Below are positions 6,322-16,320 of a stretch of DNA of 64,000 nucleotides, in pieces. A model generated the notes under the pieces. That model saw only the letters and a program-made list of their open reading frames with translations, did no database searches and had not been told where the DNA came from. The first letter of the stretch is position 1; each line of letters starts with the position of its first letter. Source of the DNA: Oscillospiraceae bacterium. Its GTDB lineage: Bacteria > Bacillota > Clostridia > Oscillospirales > Acutalibacteraceae. The stretch lies in the NCBI GenBank assembly GCA_015066085.1, contig SVPA01000004.1:1-64000 (forward strand), in the 5' to 3' direction. The translations under genes were made by a program, and so were the position numbers.

Positions 6322-7503
6322 ATGCTAAATTTTCCACAATATGCTCTTGATTGCCTTGAAATTATTGAACAAAACGGGTTCGAAGCCTATTTTGTTGGTG
6401 GTTGCGTACGAGATATGATTTTAGCAAGAGAATCTGACGATATTGATATTGCAACTTCAGCACAACCGCAAGAAATAATAAAAATTTTTGAACATACTAT
6501 CCCCACAGGAATCAGTCACGGAACTGTTACCGTAATTATTGACGGCTTTTCTATTGAGGTAACAACCTACCGTACAGACGGGCAGTACACCGACTCAAGA
6601 CATCCTGAAAAAGTTGAATATGTAAGCGACATAAGACAAGACCTTTCCCGAAGAGATTTTACGATAAACGCCCTTGCATACAATCCAAAACAAGAAATTA
6701 TTGACCTGTTTGGTGGAATCGGCGACCTAGAAAGAAAAACAATTAAATCGGTCGGTAATCCTAAATTGCGCTTTTCGGAAGACGCTTTGCGTATATTAAG
6801 AGCATACAGATTCTCGAGTGTTCTTGATTTTGATATTGAAAGCGAAACTGAGAAAGCCGCGCTGAATCTTTCAGATACTCTCTCATTTATAAGCGGAGAA
6901 AGGATATATAAAGAACTTATAAAACTATTGTCAGGAAAGAGGCCACAAATAATTCTCGGTCTTTTAAATTGTGGCGGACTTGATTTTTTTGGAATTGATA
7001 CTTGCAAATATGATTATAATACTTTTTGCAGAATAAAAGATGTAAGCGATAATTGTTTGTTTAGATTCGCTTTATTTGTATCACTTTGTAAGCATGATTC
7101 TATAAAAATTAAAACGATACTTAATGCAGAAAAAAAGGTCTTGGATTTAATTGATTTTCTAGATAGTATTTCTGACTTTGCTATTCCAAAAACGAAAACC
7201 GAGTTCAAACGATTTTTATCTAAGTTCGGTACACATAAAACAGACCTGTATTTAAGTTATATTAAACTTTTATATCCTGACCGGTCTGATGACCTTGTGG
7301 GTTATAAAAACGAAATAGAGGCAAATTCTGAGCCTTATTTGACTAGTCATATTAAAATTAACGGACAAGTTCTTTTAGAACTCGGCTTTAAAGGTCGCAA
7401 AATTGGAGAGTTGCTTGAAAAAGCAACCGAATATGTTATTGAACACCCCGAAAACAATTCAAGAGAAAAAATTTTAGAATATTTAAAAAAAGAAACTCAC
7501 TAA
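6322..7503 (+). CDS. cca: CCA tRNA nucleotidyltransferase
   Basis: This class II nucleotidyltransferase builds or repairs the CCA end of tRNAs from CTP and ATP. VGGCVRD (25-31) and the catalytic DDIDIAT (39-45, with Asp40 and Asp42) form the polymerase head. SRRDFTINALAYN and the nucleotide-reading segment EDALRILRAYRFS follow; the C-terminal part is helical and less conserved. At 393 residues it is somewhat shorter than Bacillus Cca, and I see no HD domain. RBS TTGGAG lies before ATG. A terminator separates it from the dipicolinate genes. Some clostridial homologues add only part of the CCA end; which applies here cannot be told. Confidence 0.92.
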   Translation: MLNFPQYALDCLEIIEQNGFEAYFVGGCVRDMILARESDDIDIATSAQPQEIIKIFEHTIPTGISHGTVTVIIDGFSIEVTTYRTDGQYTDSRHPEKVEYVSDIRQDLSRRDFTINALAYNPKQEIIDLFGGIGDLERKTIKSVGNPKLRFSEDALRILRAYRFSSVLDFDIESETEKAALNLSDTLSFISGERIYKELIKLLSGKRPQIILGLLNCGGLDFFGIDTCKYDYNTFCRIKDVSDNCLFRFALFVSLCKHDSIKIKTILNAEKKVLDLIDFLDSISDFAIPKTKTEFKRFLSKFGTHKTDLYLSYIKLLYPDRSDDLVGYKNEIEANSEPYLTSHIKINGQVLLELGFKGRKIGELLEKATEYVIEHPENNSREKILEYLKKETH

Positions 7504-7510
7504 TATTATT

Positions 7511-7552
7511 AAACGTCATAAAATGTACTGTAAACATTTTATGGCGTTTTTT
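7511..7552 (+). terminator. Terminator between cca and dpaA
   Basis: A 16-bp stem (7511-7526 with 7534-7549, one wobble) runs into TTTTTT. It ends about 10 bp before the chosen dpaA start, so the dpaA promoter must lie within or overlap it, or transcription must read through. Confidence 0.8.
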
Positions 7553-7561
7553 GGTGATATA

Positions 7562-8362
7562 ATGAAAATTTGTATAATCGGCAGTTCAAAAAGACACAAA
7601 ATTTTAGCGGAAAACCTTATAAATAAGGGCTTTACTGTAAGGTTGTTCAGCAGGTCAGAAGAAATTGAGAATCTGCATGACTTTGACTGTATTATTCTTC
7701 CAATACCTACACTTAAGGGTGACGGCAAACTCAATATTGACGGTTCATTTGATACTAATATAGATGACCTTCTTAATAAAGTTAGCAAAGAAACGATTAT
7801 AATAACCTGCAACTATCAAAACGACCAACTTAATACCATTGATATAAATAAGCGGGATGATTTTGCATTTCTTAACGCAATACCCACAGCAGAGGGTTCT
7901 ATTAAACTTGCCATAGAACATTCGGAAAGATGCCTTTTTGAAAGTAATATTCTGATAACAGGTTTTGGCAGAGTTGCTAAAGTCCTTGCAGACCGACTAG
8001 GTGGAATGAGAGGCAGTGTCACTATAGCCGCAAGAAGTCAAAAAGACAAATCCTACGCCGAAACTCTTGGTTTTAATGTTTATGATTATAAAAAACTAAA
8101 GGAAAAAATTGATACCTTTGATATAATTTTTCAAACTGTTCCGTCGCTTGTTCTTGATAAATGCTTATTAGAAAAGGTTAAAAACGATACAATAATTATC
8201 GAACTATCATCTAAATCAAAAGGTACTGATTACTGTTTTGCAGATAAAAAAGGAATAAAAGTTGTACACGCTCCTGCACTCCCTGAAAAGACCGCTCCGA
8301 TTAGTGCCGGAAACATACTTACCCGCACAGTTCTTGAAATTATTAAAGAACAATCCATTTGA
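7562..8362 (+). CDS. dpaA: Dipicolinate synthase subunit A
   Basis: DpaA (SpoVFA) is the dehydrogenase-like subunit of dipicolinate synthase. It acts in the mother cell late in sporulation and oxidises a dihydrodipicolinate-pathway intermediate to dipicolinic acid. The product begins MKICIIGSSKRH, continues through LPIPTLKGDGK, and has the Rossmann motif ILITGFGRVAKVLA with the downstream block HAPALPEKTAPISAG. I start at ATG 7562 (266 residues) rather than ATG 7523, because the upstream codons lie in the cca terminator and GGTGAT precedes 7562. The next gene is its partner dpaB. Expression under sigma-K is expected from the family, but no clear box was found. Confidence 0.92.
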   Translation: MKICIIGSSKRHKILAENLINKGFTVRLFSRSEEIENLHDFDCIILPIPTLKGDGKLNIDGSFDTNIDDLLNKVSKETIIITCNYQNDQLNTIDINKRDDFAFLNAIPTAEGSIKLAIEHSERCLFESNILITGFGRVAKVLADRLGGMRGSVTIAARSQKDKSYAETLGFNVYDYKKLKEKIDTFDIIFQTVPSLVLDKCLLEKVKNDTIIIELSSKSKGTDYCFADKKGIKVVHAPALPEKTAPISAGNILTRTVLEIIKEQSI

Positions 8363-8379
8363 TTATTTGGGAGGCGTTT

Positions 8380-8952
8380 ATGAATAAAGTTAAGGTTGGA
8401 TTCGCTTTATGCGGTTCCTTTTGCACCATATCAAGTGCTTTGACTCAGATGAAGCACTTGGTCCAAAATAACTATGATGTCTATCCTATACTATCCCCTA
8501 TTGTATACTCAGCAAACACACGATTTAGCATAGCAGAAGAACTGAGAAAAGAAATTGAAACTCTGACAGGTAAGAAAATTATACACACAATAGAAGAGGC
8601 TGAACCTATTGGCCCCAAAAAAATGTTTGATGTTCTTGCAGTTTGTCCCTGTACCGGAAACACTCTCGCAAAACTAGCATACGGAATTACCGACACATCG
8701 GTCACTATGGCAGTAAAGGCTCATATCAGAAATAATCGACCGGTTGTTTTGGCGATTGCGTCAAACGATGCTCTCGGAGCAACAGCAAAGAATATCGGTT
8801 TTATCCTAAACACCAGGAACTATTATTTTGTACCATTTTCACAAGATGACCCAATCAATAAGGAACGCTCTATTATAGCAGACTTTGGATTGCTTGAAGA
8901 AACAATTATATCGGCGATGGATTCAAAACAACTTCAGCCGGTAATAAAATAA
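8380..8952 (+). CDS. dpaB: Dipicolinate synthase subunit B
   Basis: DpaB (SpoVFB) is the flavoprotein-like second subunit of dipicolinate synthase. The 190-residue product shows VGFALCGSFCT at its start, CPCTGNTLAKLA in the middle, and a late block VLAIASNDALG followed by NYYFVPFSQDDP. TTTGGGAGG lies 6 nt before ATG 8380, so I prefer this to the ATA/ATG-rich extension overlapping dpaA. The 17-bp gap to dpaA suggests translational coupling. Together the two genes show that the organism makes its own spore dipicolinic acid, unlike many clostridia that use EtfA instead. Confidence 0.92.
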   Translation: MNKVKVGFALCGSFCTISSALTQMKHLVQNNYDVYPILSPIVYSANTRFSIAEELRKEIETLTGKKIIHTIEEAEPIGPKKMFDVLAVCPCTGNTLAKLAYGITDTSVTMAVKAHIRNNRPVVLAIASNDALGATAKNIGFILNTRNYYFVPFSQDDPINKERSIIADFGLLEETIISAMDSKQLQPVIK

Positions 8953-8978
8953 GAGATGCTCAAAGAGCATCTCTTATT
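8948..8978. terminator. Bidirectional terminator between dpaB and addA
   Basis: A 14-bp perfect stem (8948-8961 with 8965-8978) lies between convergent genes. It overlaps the stop codons of both. Confidence 0.85.
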
Positions 8979-11900
8979 TTACATAGATGGGTTTAGACAG
9001 AGAAAAAGAATAAATTATAAGTTCTCCAATAGGTTTTGAATATAACTTCTCGCACGCTTTTGCATAAATTTTAAGTTGTTCGCTGTAAGCAGAGAGAAGT
9101 TCTTCCTCACTTTTGTTTCGGTCGGTTTTAAAATCGAGAATATTAATTTTTCCGCCGTCTTCAAAAAGTAAATCAACAGCACCCTGAACCACAATCATCT
9201 CATCAGCAAACCTAACGTCAAGGTCATTATTTATTTCGGTCGCAGGGAATTCTGTTATGAAGCGCATTTCTTTTTTAACATTTTCAGCCGATATAATGCG
9301 ACTGCAAAGATTTGACGAAAAGAATGCCTTGAGTTTTTCCTTATCGACAACCTCATATTCCGCATCGGTAAGATAAAAATATTCATGCAATCTTTCAATT
9401 TCACTTTCAAGGTCTGTTATACATCTACTAAAATCTGCATATTGCATAACCTTATGAATTGCCGTTCCCCTTTCGGCAGAACTAAGTCCGCTTTCCTGCA
9501 TAAATGCAGGTCTTTCGGTAAATCGGTATAATTTACTGTCTGCTTTATGCACCATCTCGGTAACGGAAGCCTTTGACTGAATTTCAAGAAGGTCCTTAAA
9601 AGGATACTCAAAACGATAAATCTCTTTAAGATTTTTAGAATTTGTTAAATCAGGTTCAAAGGTTTCTTTAACAGAGGTAACTTTATTTAGCCTTTCAACC
9701 TCTCTGTGAATAAAAATCCCTTTATTTATCTCTTTTCCAAGCAAGGCCTTAGCGTGACCGTTTAAAATGTGTGCCTCTAAAATCCAATCAGAATAGGAAT
9801 TGTTTTTTCTGAAAAGAGCATAGTCTACCCTACCGTCTGTGCAAAAATTACCTACATCTTCAATTTTCTTTTTAACTTCTTTATCAAGGTCCTTAAAAGA
9901 GGCTAAAAGAATAAGCTTCTCTTCCGCACGAGTCAGAGCAACATAAAAAACCCTTAACTCTTCGGCAAGTTGTTGCCGTTTTTCTTGATGTTTAATAAGT
10001 GTTCTTAAAAGGTAATTATCTACCTTTAGTTTATCCTCGGTATAATATGTTGTTGAAAATCCGAACTCCTCGCTAACAAGCAGCGGATTGCTGAAATCCT
10101 GGAAATTAAACTGATTGGTTGTGTTAGCAACAATACACACAGGAAACTGTAAACCCTTTGATTTATGTATTGACATAACCGTAACCGTATTTCTTCCTTC
10201 AACAGCAAGCCCCAAATCCTTATCGTCCATTTCAGAAAGATAATTTATAAATCCTCTTAAATCCTTTCTGTGTTCGTTTTCGAACGATGCGGCTAGGTTT
10301 TGTATGCACATAAGATTAAGTCTTCTCATTTCGCCGTTTTCCTGAACGGAATAGAGATTTAATATATTTGTTTCCTCGAATATATCATCAATTAACAAAC
10401 TGATAGGCATAAGAAGACTCTTTCTTCTGAGTTTTGATATTAATTTTAAGAAAGACGCCAGTTTTTCATTTGAGTTATTAGCAGCCGCTGTTATGGCGGA
10501 AATCATCTTTCCTCGTCTGTGCTTAACTTTGAATGACGCAATATCATTAATTGAGAAACCAAATAATACAGAGGTCATAACAGTAACAAGAGCAATATCG
10601 TCTGAGGGATTATTTATAATCTTTAAAAGCGCAATAAGCGTCTGCACCTCATCCGACTCAAGAACTTCCGAAGAGGCGGCACACACCGGTATTCCCCTGT
10701 TTTTGAGCGTCTTAATGAAAACATCACCCTTATCCTTCATTGAACGAACCAAAATAGTGATATCACCAAAATCCGCTTTTCTAAGTCCGTCTTTACCGCG
10801 AAGAAAAGGTTCTTTATTTATAGTTTCAAGAATGATATTTGCTGTTTCTTCGGCTTCCGCCTGAATTTTTGCGCCATAATCGTTTTCGTCGTCCTGAGCA
10901 ATCGACTCAAAGTCAAAGAGGTGTGTTTCAATCTTTAACTCTTCAGTTGACTCAAACTCTGCCATTGGAATAAGTTTCTCTTTTTCGTCATAGTCGAAAT
11001 CAGAATTTTCTTTATAAAGAATTTTATCAAAAACACAGTTTATAAAATCGCATATTTCAGGTCTGCTTCTGAAATTGCAACCCAAATCAATCCGAAGAGT
11101 ATCGGCAGGTTTGTTTCGGTCTTTAATATCAAACGCATTCTCTTTTTTGTTCAGAAAATTCATTGGGTTAGAGCCGCGAAACTTGTAAATACACTGTTTC
11201 ATATCTCCAACACAAAAGAGTTTTTCTCCCGAGTTTGATAAAATTGAAAAGAGAGTATCTTGAAGAGAGTTAGTGTCTTGATACTCATCAACAAGAATAG
11301 CGTCATATCTCGAGATATAGTCATTTGCAAATGATGAAACCTTAATTTCTCCATTATCAAAGACTGCTAACATATTTAAAACCGTCTGCTCGGCTATATA
11401 AAAAGTTATCAAGTCCTGTTTTTTAAGCAAATCATAAAGTGTTTCTTCATATCTAATAACAAGCGAAACTATTTTTTCAACAAATGGTAACAGCATCTCT
11501 GTTTGAATAGCGATTTCTTTTTTACTTGCATAAATAATAGTTTCAATTTTCTTTAAAGTAGACTTACCCTCGTCTCTTAGTTTAATAGAAGAAACAACCG
11601 CATCCGTCTTTTCTTCTGCTAAAAGGTTTTTACAGGTGGGCGCTTTAACGGACGAAATGACCGATAAAATACCATCCCAATCCTTATTCTCGCAAAGCGA
11701 CAACACAGAGTCAGAAAGTTCGTAAAAATAATTGTAGTTGCTAAAATATTTTTCAAAAGCGGTATCATTTGTTTGCAGTAATTTAATTGCTCTGTCAAAA
11801 TTTTTAAGTGCATCGACCGCAAGGTCGCAAACCGCATCAATAGCAAGGTCATACCAAACAGAACAGTTTGGGTCGGTATGTACTTTATATTGATTTACTA

Positions 11901-12480
11901 CATTTTTAAGCCATTCGTTTGGGAAAGGTATATGTCGGCTAAAATCGAAAATCTGCTTTATACATTTTTGAAATTTTGAATCATCATAGTCCTCGCCCAA
12001 GAATTCAAGCAAACTTAAGAATTCACCGTCAGAAGAATCGAAACAGTCGTTTGCAACCTTTGACATTGCCGTCTTCTCAAGCAAATGCAAGGTTGAGTTG
12101 TCTGCAATTTTAAAGGTTGGGCTGAGATGTGACTGTTCAAAATTTTCTCTTATAAAGTCAAGACAGAAAGCGTCTATGGTGCAAATTTTTGCTTTGCTTA
12201 TAAGTATTCTTTGCTTTTGCAAAAACAAATCCGACGGATTATTATCAAATTCTTCGGCAAGTCTTTTTTCAATTCTTAAACGAAGTTCGGCAGCGGCGGC
12301 ATTTGTAAAGGTAACCACAAGCAATTTATCGGCAGAAATAGGGTTTTCTCGGTCGGTCAACATGCGTGCTACTCGCTCAACAAGGACAGCCGTTTTTCCG
12401 GAACCTGCTGCAGCAGATACAAGAATACTTCCCTTTTCACTTATTGCAAGACTTTGTTCTTTTGTAGGGTTAAACGCCAC
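8974..12480 (-). CDS. addA: ATP-dependent helicase/nuclease subunit A
   Basis: AddA is the UvrD-type helicase and main nuclease subunit of AddAB, which resects double-strand breaks for RecA. Near the N-terminus lie NPTKEQ and the Walker A segment SAAAGSGKT. AILVDEYQDTN is the Walker B box, followed by GDMKQCIYKFRGS and LRVFYVALTRAEEKL. The RecB-type nuclease site is near the C-terminus (LNILDFKTDR-like). About 1,168 residues is normal. I choose GTG at 12480, which follows AGGTGA by 5 nt; the GTG three codons earlier overlaps that RBS. The gene begins inside the end of addB, so the pair is translationally coupled. Confidence 0.93.
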   Translation of the reverse strand: MAFNPTKEQSLAISEKGSILVSAAAGSGKTAVLVERVARMLTDRENPISADKLLVVTFTNAAAAELRLRIEKRLAEEFDNNPSDLFLQKQRILISKAKICTIDAFCLDFIRENFEQSHLSPTFKIADNSTLHLLEKTAMSKVANDCFDSSDGEFLSLLEFLGEDYDDSKFQKCIKQIFDFSRHIPFPNEWLKNVVNQYKVHTDPNCSVWYDLAIDAVCDLAVDALKNFDRAIKLLQTNDTAFEKYFSNYNYFYELSDSVLSLCENKDWDGILSVISSVKAPTCKNLLAEEKTDAVVSSIKLRDEGKSTLKKIETIIYASKKEIAIQTEMLLPFVEKIVSLVIRYEETLYDLLKKQDLITFYIAEQTVLNMLAVFDNGEIKVSSFANDYISRYDAILVDEYQDTNSLQDTLFSILSNSGEKLFCVGDMKQCIYKFRGSNPMNFLNKKENAFDIKDRNKPADTLRIDLGCNFRSRPEICDFINCVFDKILYKENSDFDYDEKEKLIPMAEFESTEELKIETHLFDFESIAQDDENDYGAKIQAEAEETANIILETINKEPFLRGKDGLRKADFGDITILVRSMKDKGDVFIKTLKNRGIPVCAASSEVLESDEVQTLIALLKIINNPSDDIALVTVMTSVLFGFSINDIASFKVKHRRGKMISAITAAANNSNEKLASFLKLISKLRRKSLLMPISLLIDDIFEETNILNLYSVQENGEMRRLNLMCIQNLAASFENEHRKDLRGFINYLSEMDDKDLGLAVEGRNTVTVMSIHKSKGLQFPVCIVANTTNQFNFQDFSNPLLVSEEFGFSTTYYTEDKLKVDNYLLRTLIKHQEKRQQLAEELRVFYVALTRAEEKLILLASFKDLDKEVKKKIEDVGNFCTDGRVDYALFRKNNSYSDWILEAHILNGHAKALLGKEINKGIFIHREVERLNKVTSVKETFEPDLTNSKNLKEIYRFEYPFKDLLEIQSKASVTEMVHKADSKLYRFTERPAFMQESGLSSAERGTAIHKVMQYADFSRCITDLESEIERLHEYFYLTDAEYEVVDKEKLKAFFSSNLCSRIISAENVKKEMRFITEFPATEINNDLDVRFADEMIVVQGAVDLLFEDGGKINILDFKTDRNKSEEELLSAYSEQLKIYAKACEKLYSKPIGELIIYSFSLSKPIYVK

Positions 12481-15400
12481 TGTCTTCACCTGCCTTTAAA
12501 ATATTAATAATCTCTTCATTTGAATATTTAACGGCGCTGTTGTGTTTTTTAGCGCTACTTCTGCAAATACTTGCAAAATCACAATACTGACAAGCATTGG
12601 ATTTTATTCCATCGGTTGGATTTGCTAAGAACTCTCCTTTTCGGATACTTGTTCCCATATCGGTAATAAGTGAGTCAATTTTTGCAAAAATAAGGTCAAA
12701 TGCTTCTTTATCAATATGGTCATTTGATTTTGCGGTATGTTTAGGCACATAAACACCCTTGTTTTCCTTTTCCATTGCAAAAACGATTTCATCATCATTT
12801 GAAATCAGACCGTTCATTTTAAGGGATTTACTGTCAATCGATTTTCTTGCCGGCATATATAAAATTCCGGCAGGTTGCGGTGTTTTGACTAAATGTTCCC
12901 CGTTTTTTATAAAGGCTCTTAAATACAAAAGCATTTGCATATTAAGTCCGACAAGTGTATCCGATAACACAAAACTTAATCTTCCGGTTTTATAGTCAAC
13001 AACACGAACATTGTTCTTATAAACATCTACTCGGTCAATTTTCCCTTCAAGATAAACCGATGAGTCATCACAGAGTGTGTATTCAAGTTTTGGTATATCT
13101 CCGTTTTCGCCAATAGTAAGTTCGCAGTATTTAGGGTCAAAATCACTCTGCTCAAACTCACTTGCAATATGCAAAACAATTTCTTTAACAGAACTTGATA
13201 TTCTATCGAGCAGATATGAAAAACGAGGGGTCATTAAAATTTGCGAACCGCTTACGGCCGAAATATATTCGTTAATAAGCCTATCAACCTCCGAAGATAT
13301 CCTTAAGGGCGACAAACCGCAAAGATTCTTGCCGTAATCTGCTATTATGTTTTCAAGTACATAATGTACTATAGTTCCGCGTTGAAGAACATTGAGGTCT
13401 GCCTTTTCGATTTTGCGGAGATTTATTCCGTTTTTAAGCAAAAAGGACAAACTGCATCTATGATAGATATCAAACTTTGTTGCTGAAATCTGAATATTTC
13501 TGCCAAAAAGTTTATCCGCAATCTCATTAGTTATAGTAAAATCACTCTCTTCTTTTAGGGAAGAGAAAACCTTTATTTTATCCTCATATTCATCATAATC
13601 AGAAAGAGAATTAAGAACCGTAACAGCACTGTCATCACTCATACCGCCAACCTCATTGAATGCGGATTTTGCAGTACGGGGAACAAACTCTCCCTTACTT
13701 GAAAGTGCGAAATCGGTAGTTTTAATGTTTGTAAATTTATCTAAAAGTCTACAAACAAATGAAGAAGGCTCAAGTTCTTCTCCTGTTGACGATTTTTTGG
13801 AATAAAGAACATAAACCTTATCCATAGGACAGCAAAGCATAGAATAAACGAGATAGTTTTCTTCTATCGCTCCCTTAATAAAGTCATCATCAAGATTTAT
13901 TCCAAAATCTTTAATTTTTTCTTTGTCAGACTCCGCAAAAATTCCGCTACCGTTTGTCAGCGACGCAGGAAAGACACCTTGGTTTGCGCCAAGAATAATT
14001 GAAATCTTTGGTTTTGAAGGACGAATTCGGTCAGCGCTTCCAAAGGTTACCTCATCAAGCATCTGGGGAATGTTAGAAATAGTCGCAGACTCTGTGGCGA
14101 TAACAAATGCGTCGTAAAATTCGTCATCTTGAACTATCTTGTCATCCAGCACCTTTACAATGCTGTTAAGTACACTGACAATTATGTCCCAACTTTGCTC
14201 TATTATAGACGAACTAAAACCGTCTCCCTCGTCTTCAAGCAGTTCGCAAAGGCTTGACAGTTTGTCATTTATTTTACTCTTAATAAGATGGTTGTAAACC
14301 GCCTTTGAACGTTGTTTAGGTGTGCCGAAATAATCAGATTTAAAATCCGATAAAATTCTAACGACTTTCTCTCTTGTAGCGTTTATGCTTTTTAGACGCT
14401 CCAAATCTCGTTCGCTATCGGCATCGGTCTGCATACCTTTGACGCTCATTACCCAGTTGTTATGCCAATCAGCCGACTTTATATCCCAAATAAAAGTATA
14501 GTCTTCAAGTTCGCTGATTTCTTCTTCGCTAAAATCTAAAAGTGATAATTTAAGAAGGCTTAAAATATTATCGGTAGAAAAGGTTCTGACAGCATTTAAA
14601 AGGTTGTACAGATACATACAAAGCGGGGTATATGCAAGTTGAACGCTTTTGTCCATAAAGCAGGAAACATTATGATTTTCACACTGTTTCAAAACATAGT
14701 TTCCATAAGTTTGTGCATTTCTGGAAACTACAATAAAGTCCTTGAATCTATATCCGTTTTCTGAAACTTCACGGCTTATTATATTTGCGGCGGCTAATGC
14801 TTCGTCTCGATTGTTCTGACAAGCAATAATCTTAACCGAATCCATTATATCCTGACTCAAACAAGCCGAGCCCGACATAAACTCTTCTAAAGCAACCATT
14901 GAACCATTGGTATAAAAATGATTATCAAGCCGGGTAACATTTACAGATTTAACTCCCCTACCAGCAGCGATTTCTTTGATTCTGCGAATAGAAGAATTAA
15001 CATTATAAAATACCCCGAAAGATTCATCATCCAGATTATCGGTACAAAACGAAAAGGTTACCTCTTTTGCTTGTTCAATTATTTTCGAAATAATTTTGTA
15101 CTGTTGACCGGTAAAGCCCGTAAATGAATCAATAAATACCTGCTTGTCCTCAAAGAAATTAAATTCACAAAGAAGGTCATATAATTTAGAAAGTTGGTCA
15201 CTCGGGTCAATATACCTATTTTCAAGCAAAGCGTCATATACCGACATTATATTTGAAATATCGTGAAGTTTTGCTCCGCAAACACCTCCGATTTCCTCAG
15301 ACGCTTTAAGTAATTCTTCAGGATTTGTTCCCGCAAACTTAAAATCACGTATGGTATTCGACAACACACCTAAAAATTCGCGATTATTGACATATTTATT

Positions 15401-15712
15401 AAACACCTTAAGATTATCTGCTGACGCTTTTAAAGCCTTACCTATGAGAATTGCCTTTTCAAAATCCGAAACAATGAAAGAACTTCCTCTTCCAAAAGCA
15501 TTTACAACTTCATCGTAAAGCCTTGAAAAACTCAAAATGCTAACATTGTCAAGAATAACATTTTTGCGCTTAATTATTGCTCTTTCAGTTTCAAAAGAAA
15601 ATTGTTCGGGCACAATTATTACAGCCTGTCCGCAGGTAGATGCGGCAGCTGCTCTTTCAAGTATTTGATAACTTTTTCCTGTACAAGCACGACCAATAAT
15701 AAAATTAAGCAT
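12470..15712 (-). CDS. addB: ATP-dependent helicase/nuclease subunit B
   Basis: AddB recognises Chi and carries the second nuclease domain of AddAB. It opens with MLNFIIGRACTGKSYQI, a Walker A-like motif in an inactive helicase fold. VEPEQFSFETE-like sequence follows, and the nuclease site is near VRVVDYKTGRL. An early cysteine (YHRCSLSF) and the late cluster ACQYCDFASIC match the family's [4Fe-4S] clamp. I start at ATG 15712 (1,080 residues), preceded by TTTGGAGAG. A longer frame from 15853 would add a poorly coding stretch overlapping bofA. TATAAT lies about 40 bp upstream, so addBA may have its own promoter. Confidence 0.93.
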   Translation of the reverse strand: MLNFIIGRACTGKSYQILERAAAASTCGQAVIIVPEQFSFETERAIIKRKNVILDNVSILSFSRLYDEVVNAFGRGSSFIVSDFEKAILIGKALKASADNLKVFNKYVNNREFLGVLSNTIRDFKFAGTNPEELLKASEEIGGVCGAKLHDISNIMSVYDALLENRYIDPSDQLSKLYDLLCEFNFFEDKQVFIDSFTGFTGQQYKIISKIIEQAKEVTFSFCTDNLDDESFGVFYNVNSSIRRIKEIAAGRGVKSVNVTRLDNHFYTNGSMVALEEFMSGSACLSQDIMDSVKIIACQNNRDEALAAANIISREVSENGYRFKDFIVVSRNAQTYGNYVLKQCENHNVSCFMDKSVQLAYTPLCMYLYNLLNAVRTFSTDNILSLLKLSLLDFSEEEISELEDYTFIWDIKSADWHNNWVMSVKGMQTDADSERDLERLKSINATREKVVRILSDFKSDYFGTPKQRSKAVYNHLIKSKINDKLSSLCELLEDEGDGFSSSIIEQSWDIIVSVLNSIVKVLDDKIVQDDEFYDAFVIATESATISNIPQMLDEVTFGSADRIRPSKPKISIILGANQGVFPASLTNGSGIFAESDKEKIKDFGINLDDDFIKGAIEENYLVYSMLCCPMDKVYVLYSKKSSTGEELEPSSFVCRLLDKFTNIKTTDFALSSKGEFVPRTAKSAFNEVGGMSDDSAVTVLNSLSDYDEYEDKIKVFSSLKEESDFTITNEIADKLFGRNIQISATKFDIYHRCSLSFLLKNGINLRKIEKADLNVLQRGTIVHYVLENIIADYGKNLCGLSPLRISSEVDRLINEYISAVSGSQILMTPRFSYLLDRISSSVKEIVLHIASEFEQSDFDPKYCELTIGENGDIPKLEYTLCDDSSVYLEGKIDRVDVYKNNVRVVDYKTGRLSFVLSDTLVGLNMQMLLYLRAFIKNGEHLVKTPQPAGILYMPARKSIDSKSLKMNGLISNDDEIVFAMEKENKGVYVPKHTAKSNDHIDKEAFDLIFAKIDSLITDMGTSIRKGEFLANPTDGIKSNACQYCDFASICRSSAKKHNSAVKYSNEEIINILKAGEDSGV

Positions 15713-15773
15713 TTTTCTCTCCAAAGGCGTTTTTTTTATTATACAACATATTAAAAAATAAGAAAAGACTAAT

Positions 15774-16037
15774 TTACAAAAAAAGATAATCAAGCAAATA
15801 AAAAACGGCAATGCCGATAGGACCGAGTACCGCCGACATAATAACCGATACAATATTTATGTAAACGGGTATTTTTAAATAACCCGAAAGAAGTTTTAAG
15901 ATAAAAAGTAAAACAATTCCAAACAAAGAATTGCCGATAACAAGCCTTAAACTAATTTCATATTTGACCATCACAAAAATAAGAGCAAACAAATATAACA
16001 CGGCTGCTGCAATCAAAAGAGTTTTAACATATAACAA
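15774..16037 (-). CDS. bofA: BofA-family sigma-K processing inhibitor
   Basis: BofA sits in the outer forespore membrane and holds the SpoIVFB protease inactive until the forespore signals, so it times sigma-K activation. The small hydrophobic protein has about three membrane segments. It ends with the family pattern NSLFGIVLLFILKLL...IPVYINIVSVIMSAVLGPIG, where N and G residues are conserved. I start at TTG 16037 (87 residues) because GGAGGAGG lies just upstream; a TTG at 16064 would place that RBS inside the gene. It lies 61 bp before addB, downstream of a large palindrome. No spoIVFB appears in the window. Confidence 0.82.
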   Translation of the reverse strand: MLYVKTLLIAAAVLYLFALIFVMVKYEISLRLVIGNSLFGIVLLFILKLLSGYLKIPVYINIVSVIMSAVLGPIGIAVFYLLDYLFL

Positions 16038-16092
16038 AAAAACGCCTCCTCCACATAAAATCAATATGAAAAGAAGAAGGTTTTTATGAAAA

Positions 16093-16297
16093 AAACAACG
16101 CTGTTTAAGCGCTCACGCCCCGTATTATTCAACGAAACTGCGAAGCACCTTAAAATGAAAATTCAGAGGCAAGAAAAGGCAAAACCCGCCAATAACGCTG
16201 ACGCGTATTGGCGGGTTTTAACGCATTATTGTGCCTGAATTCCACATTTTTAAGGAAATACTGCCCTACGGGGCGTAAGCGAAAACACTGCGTGTTA
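16093..16297. repeat. 205-bp imperfect palindrome between secG and bofA
   Basis: Three nested pairings are visible. The outer arms (from about 16093 to 16126, including CGCTCACGCCCCGTA, and from 16265 to 16297, including TACGGGGCGTAAGCG) pair with few mismatches. A middle pair joins the CCTTAAAATG and ATTCAG-GGCA blocks at 16147-16170 with 16230-16255. The core AAAACCCGCCAATA (16180-16193) pairs with 16206-16219 and looks like a terminator. The stretch codes for nothing I can support. It may be a MITE-like element or a rod-shaped RNA. Confidence 0.7.
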
Positions 16298-16320
16298 ACT
16301 CTTTTATTTCACCGATATTA

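Noticed and set aside
7523..7561. Longer start for dpaA
   Set aside because: These codons lie in the cca terminator, and homologues begin at MKICIIG.
15713..15853. 47-residue N-terminal extension of addB
   Set aside because: It overlaps bofA, is hydrophobic and unlike AddB, and a good RBS precedes the inner ATG at 15712.
16093..16297. Calling the secG–bofA palindrome 6S RNA
   Set aside because: The rod shape is suggestive, but I could not recognise the open central bubble or a promoter placed for it.
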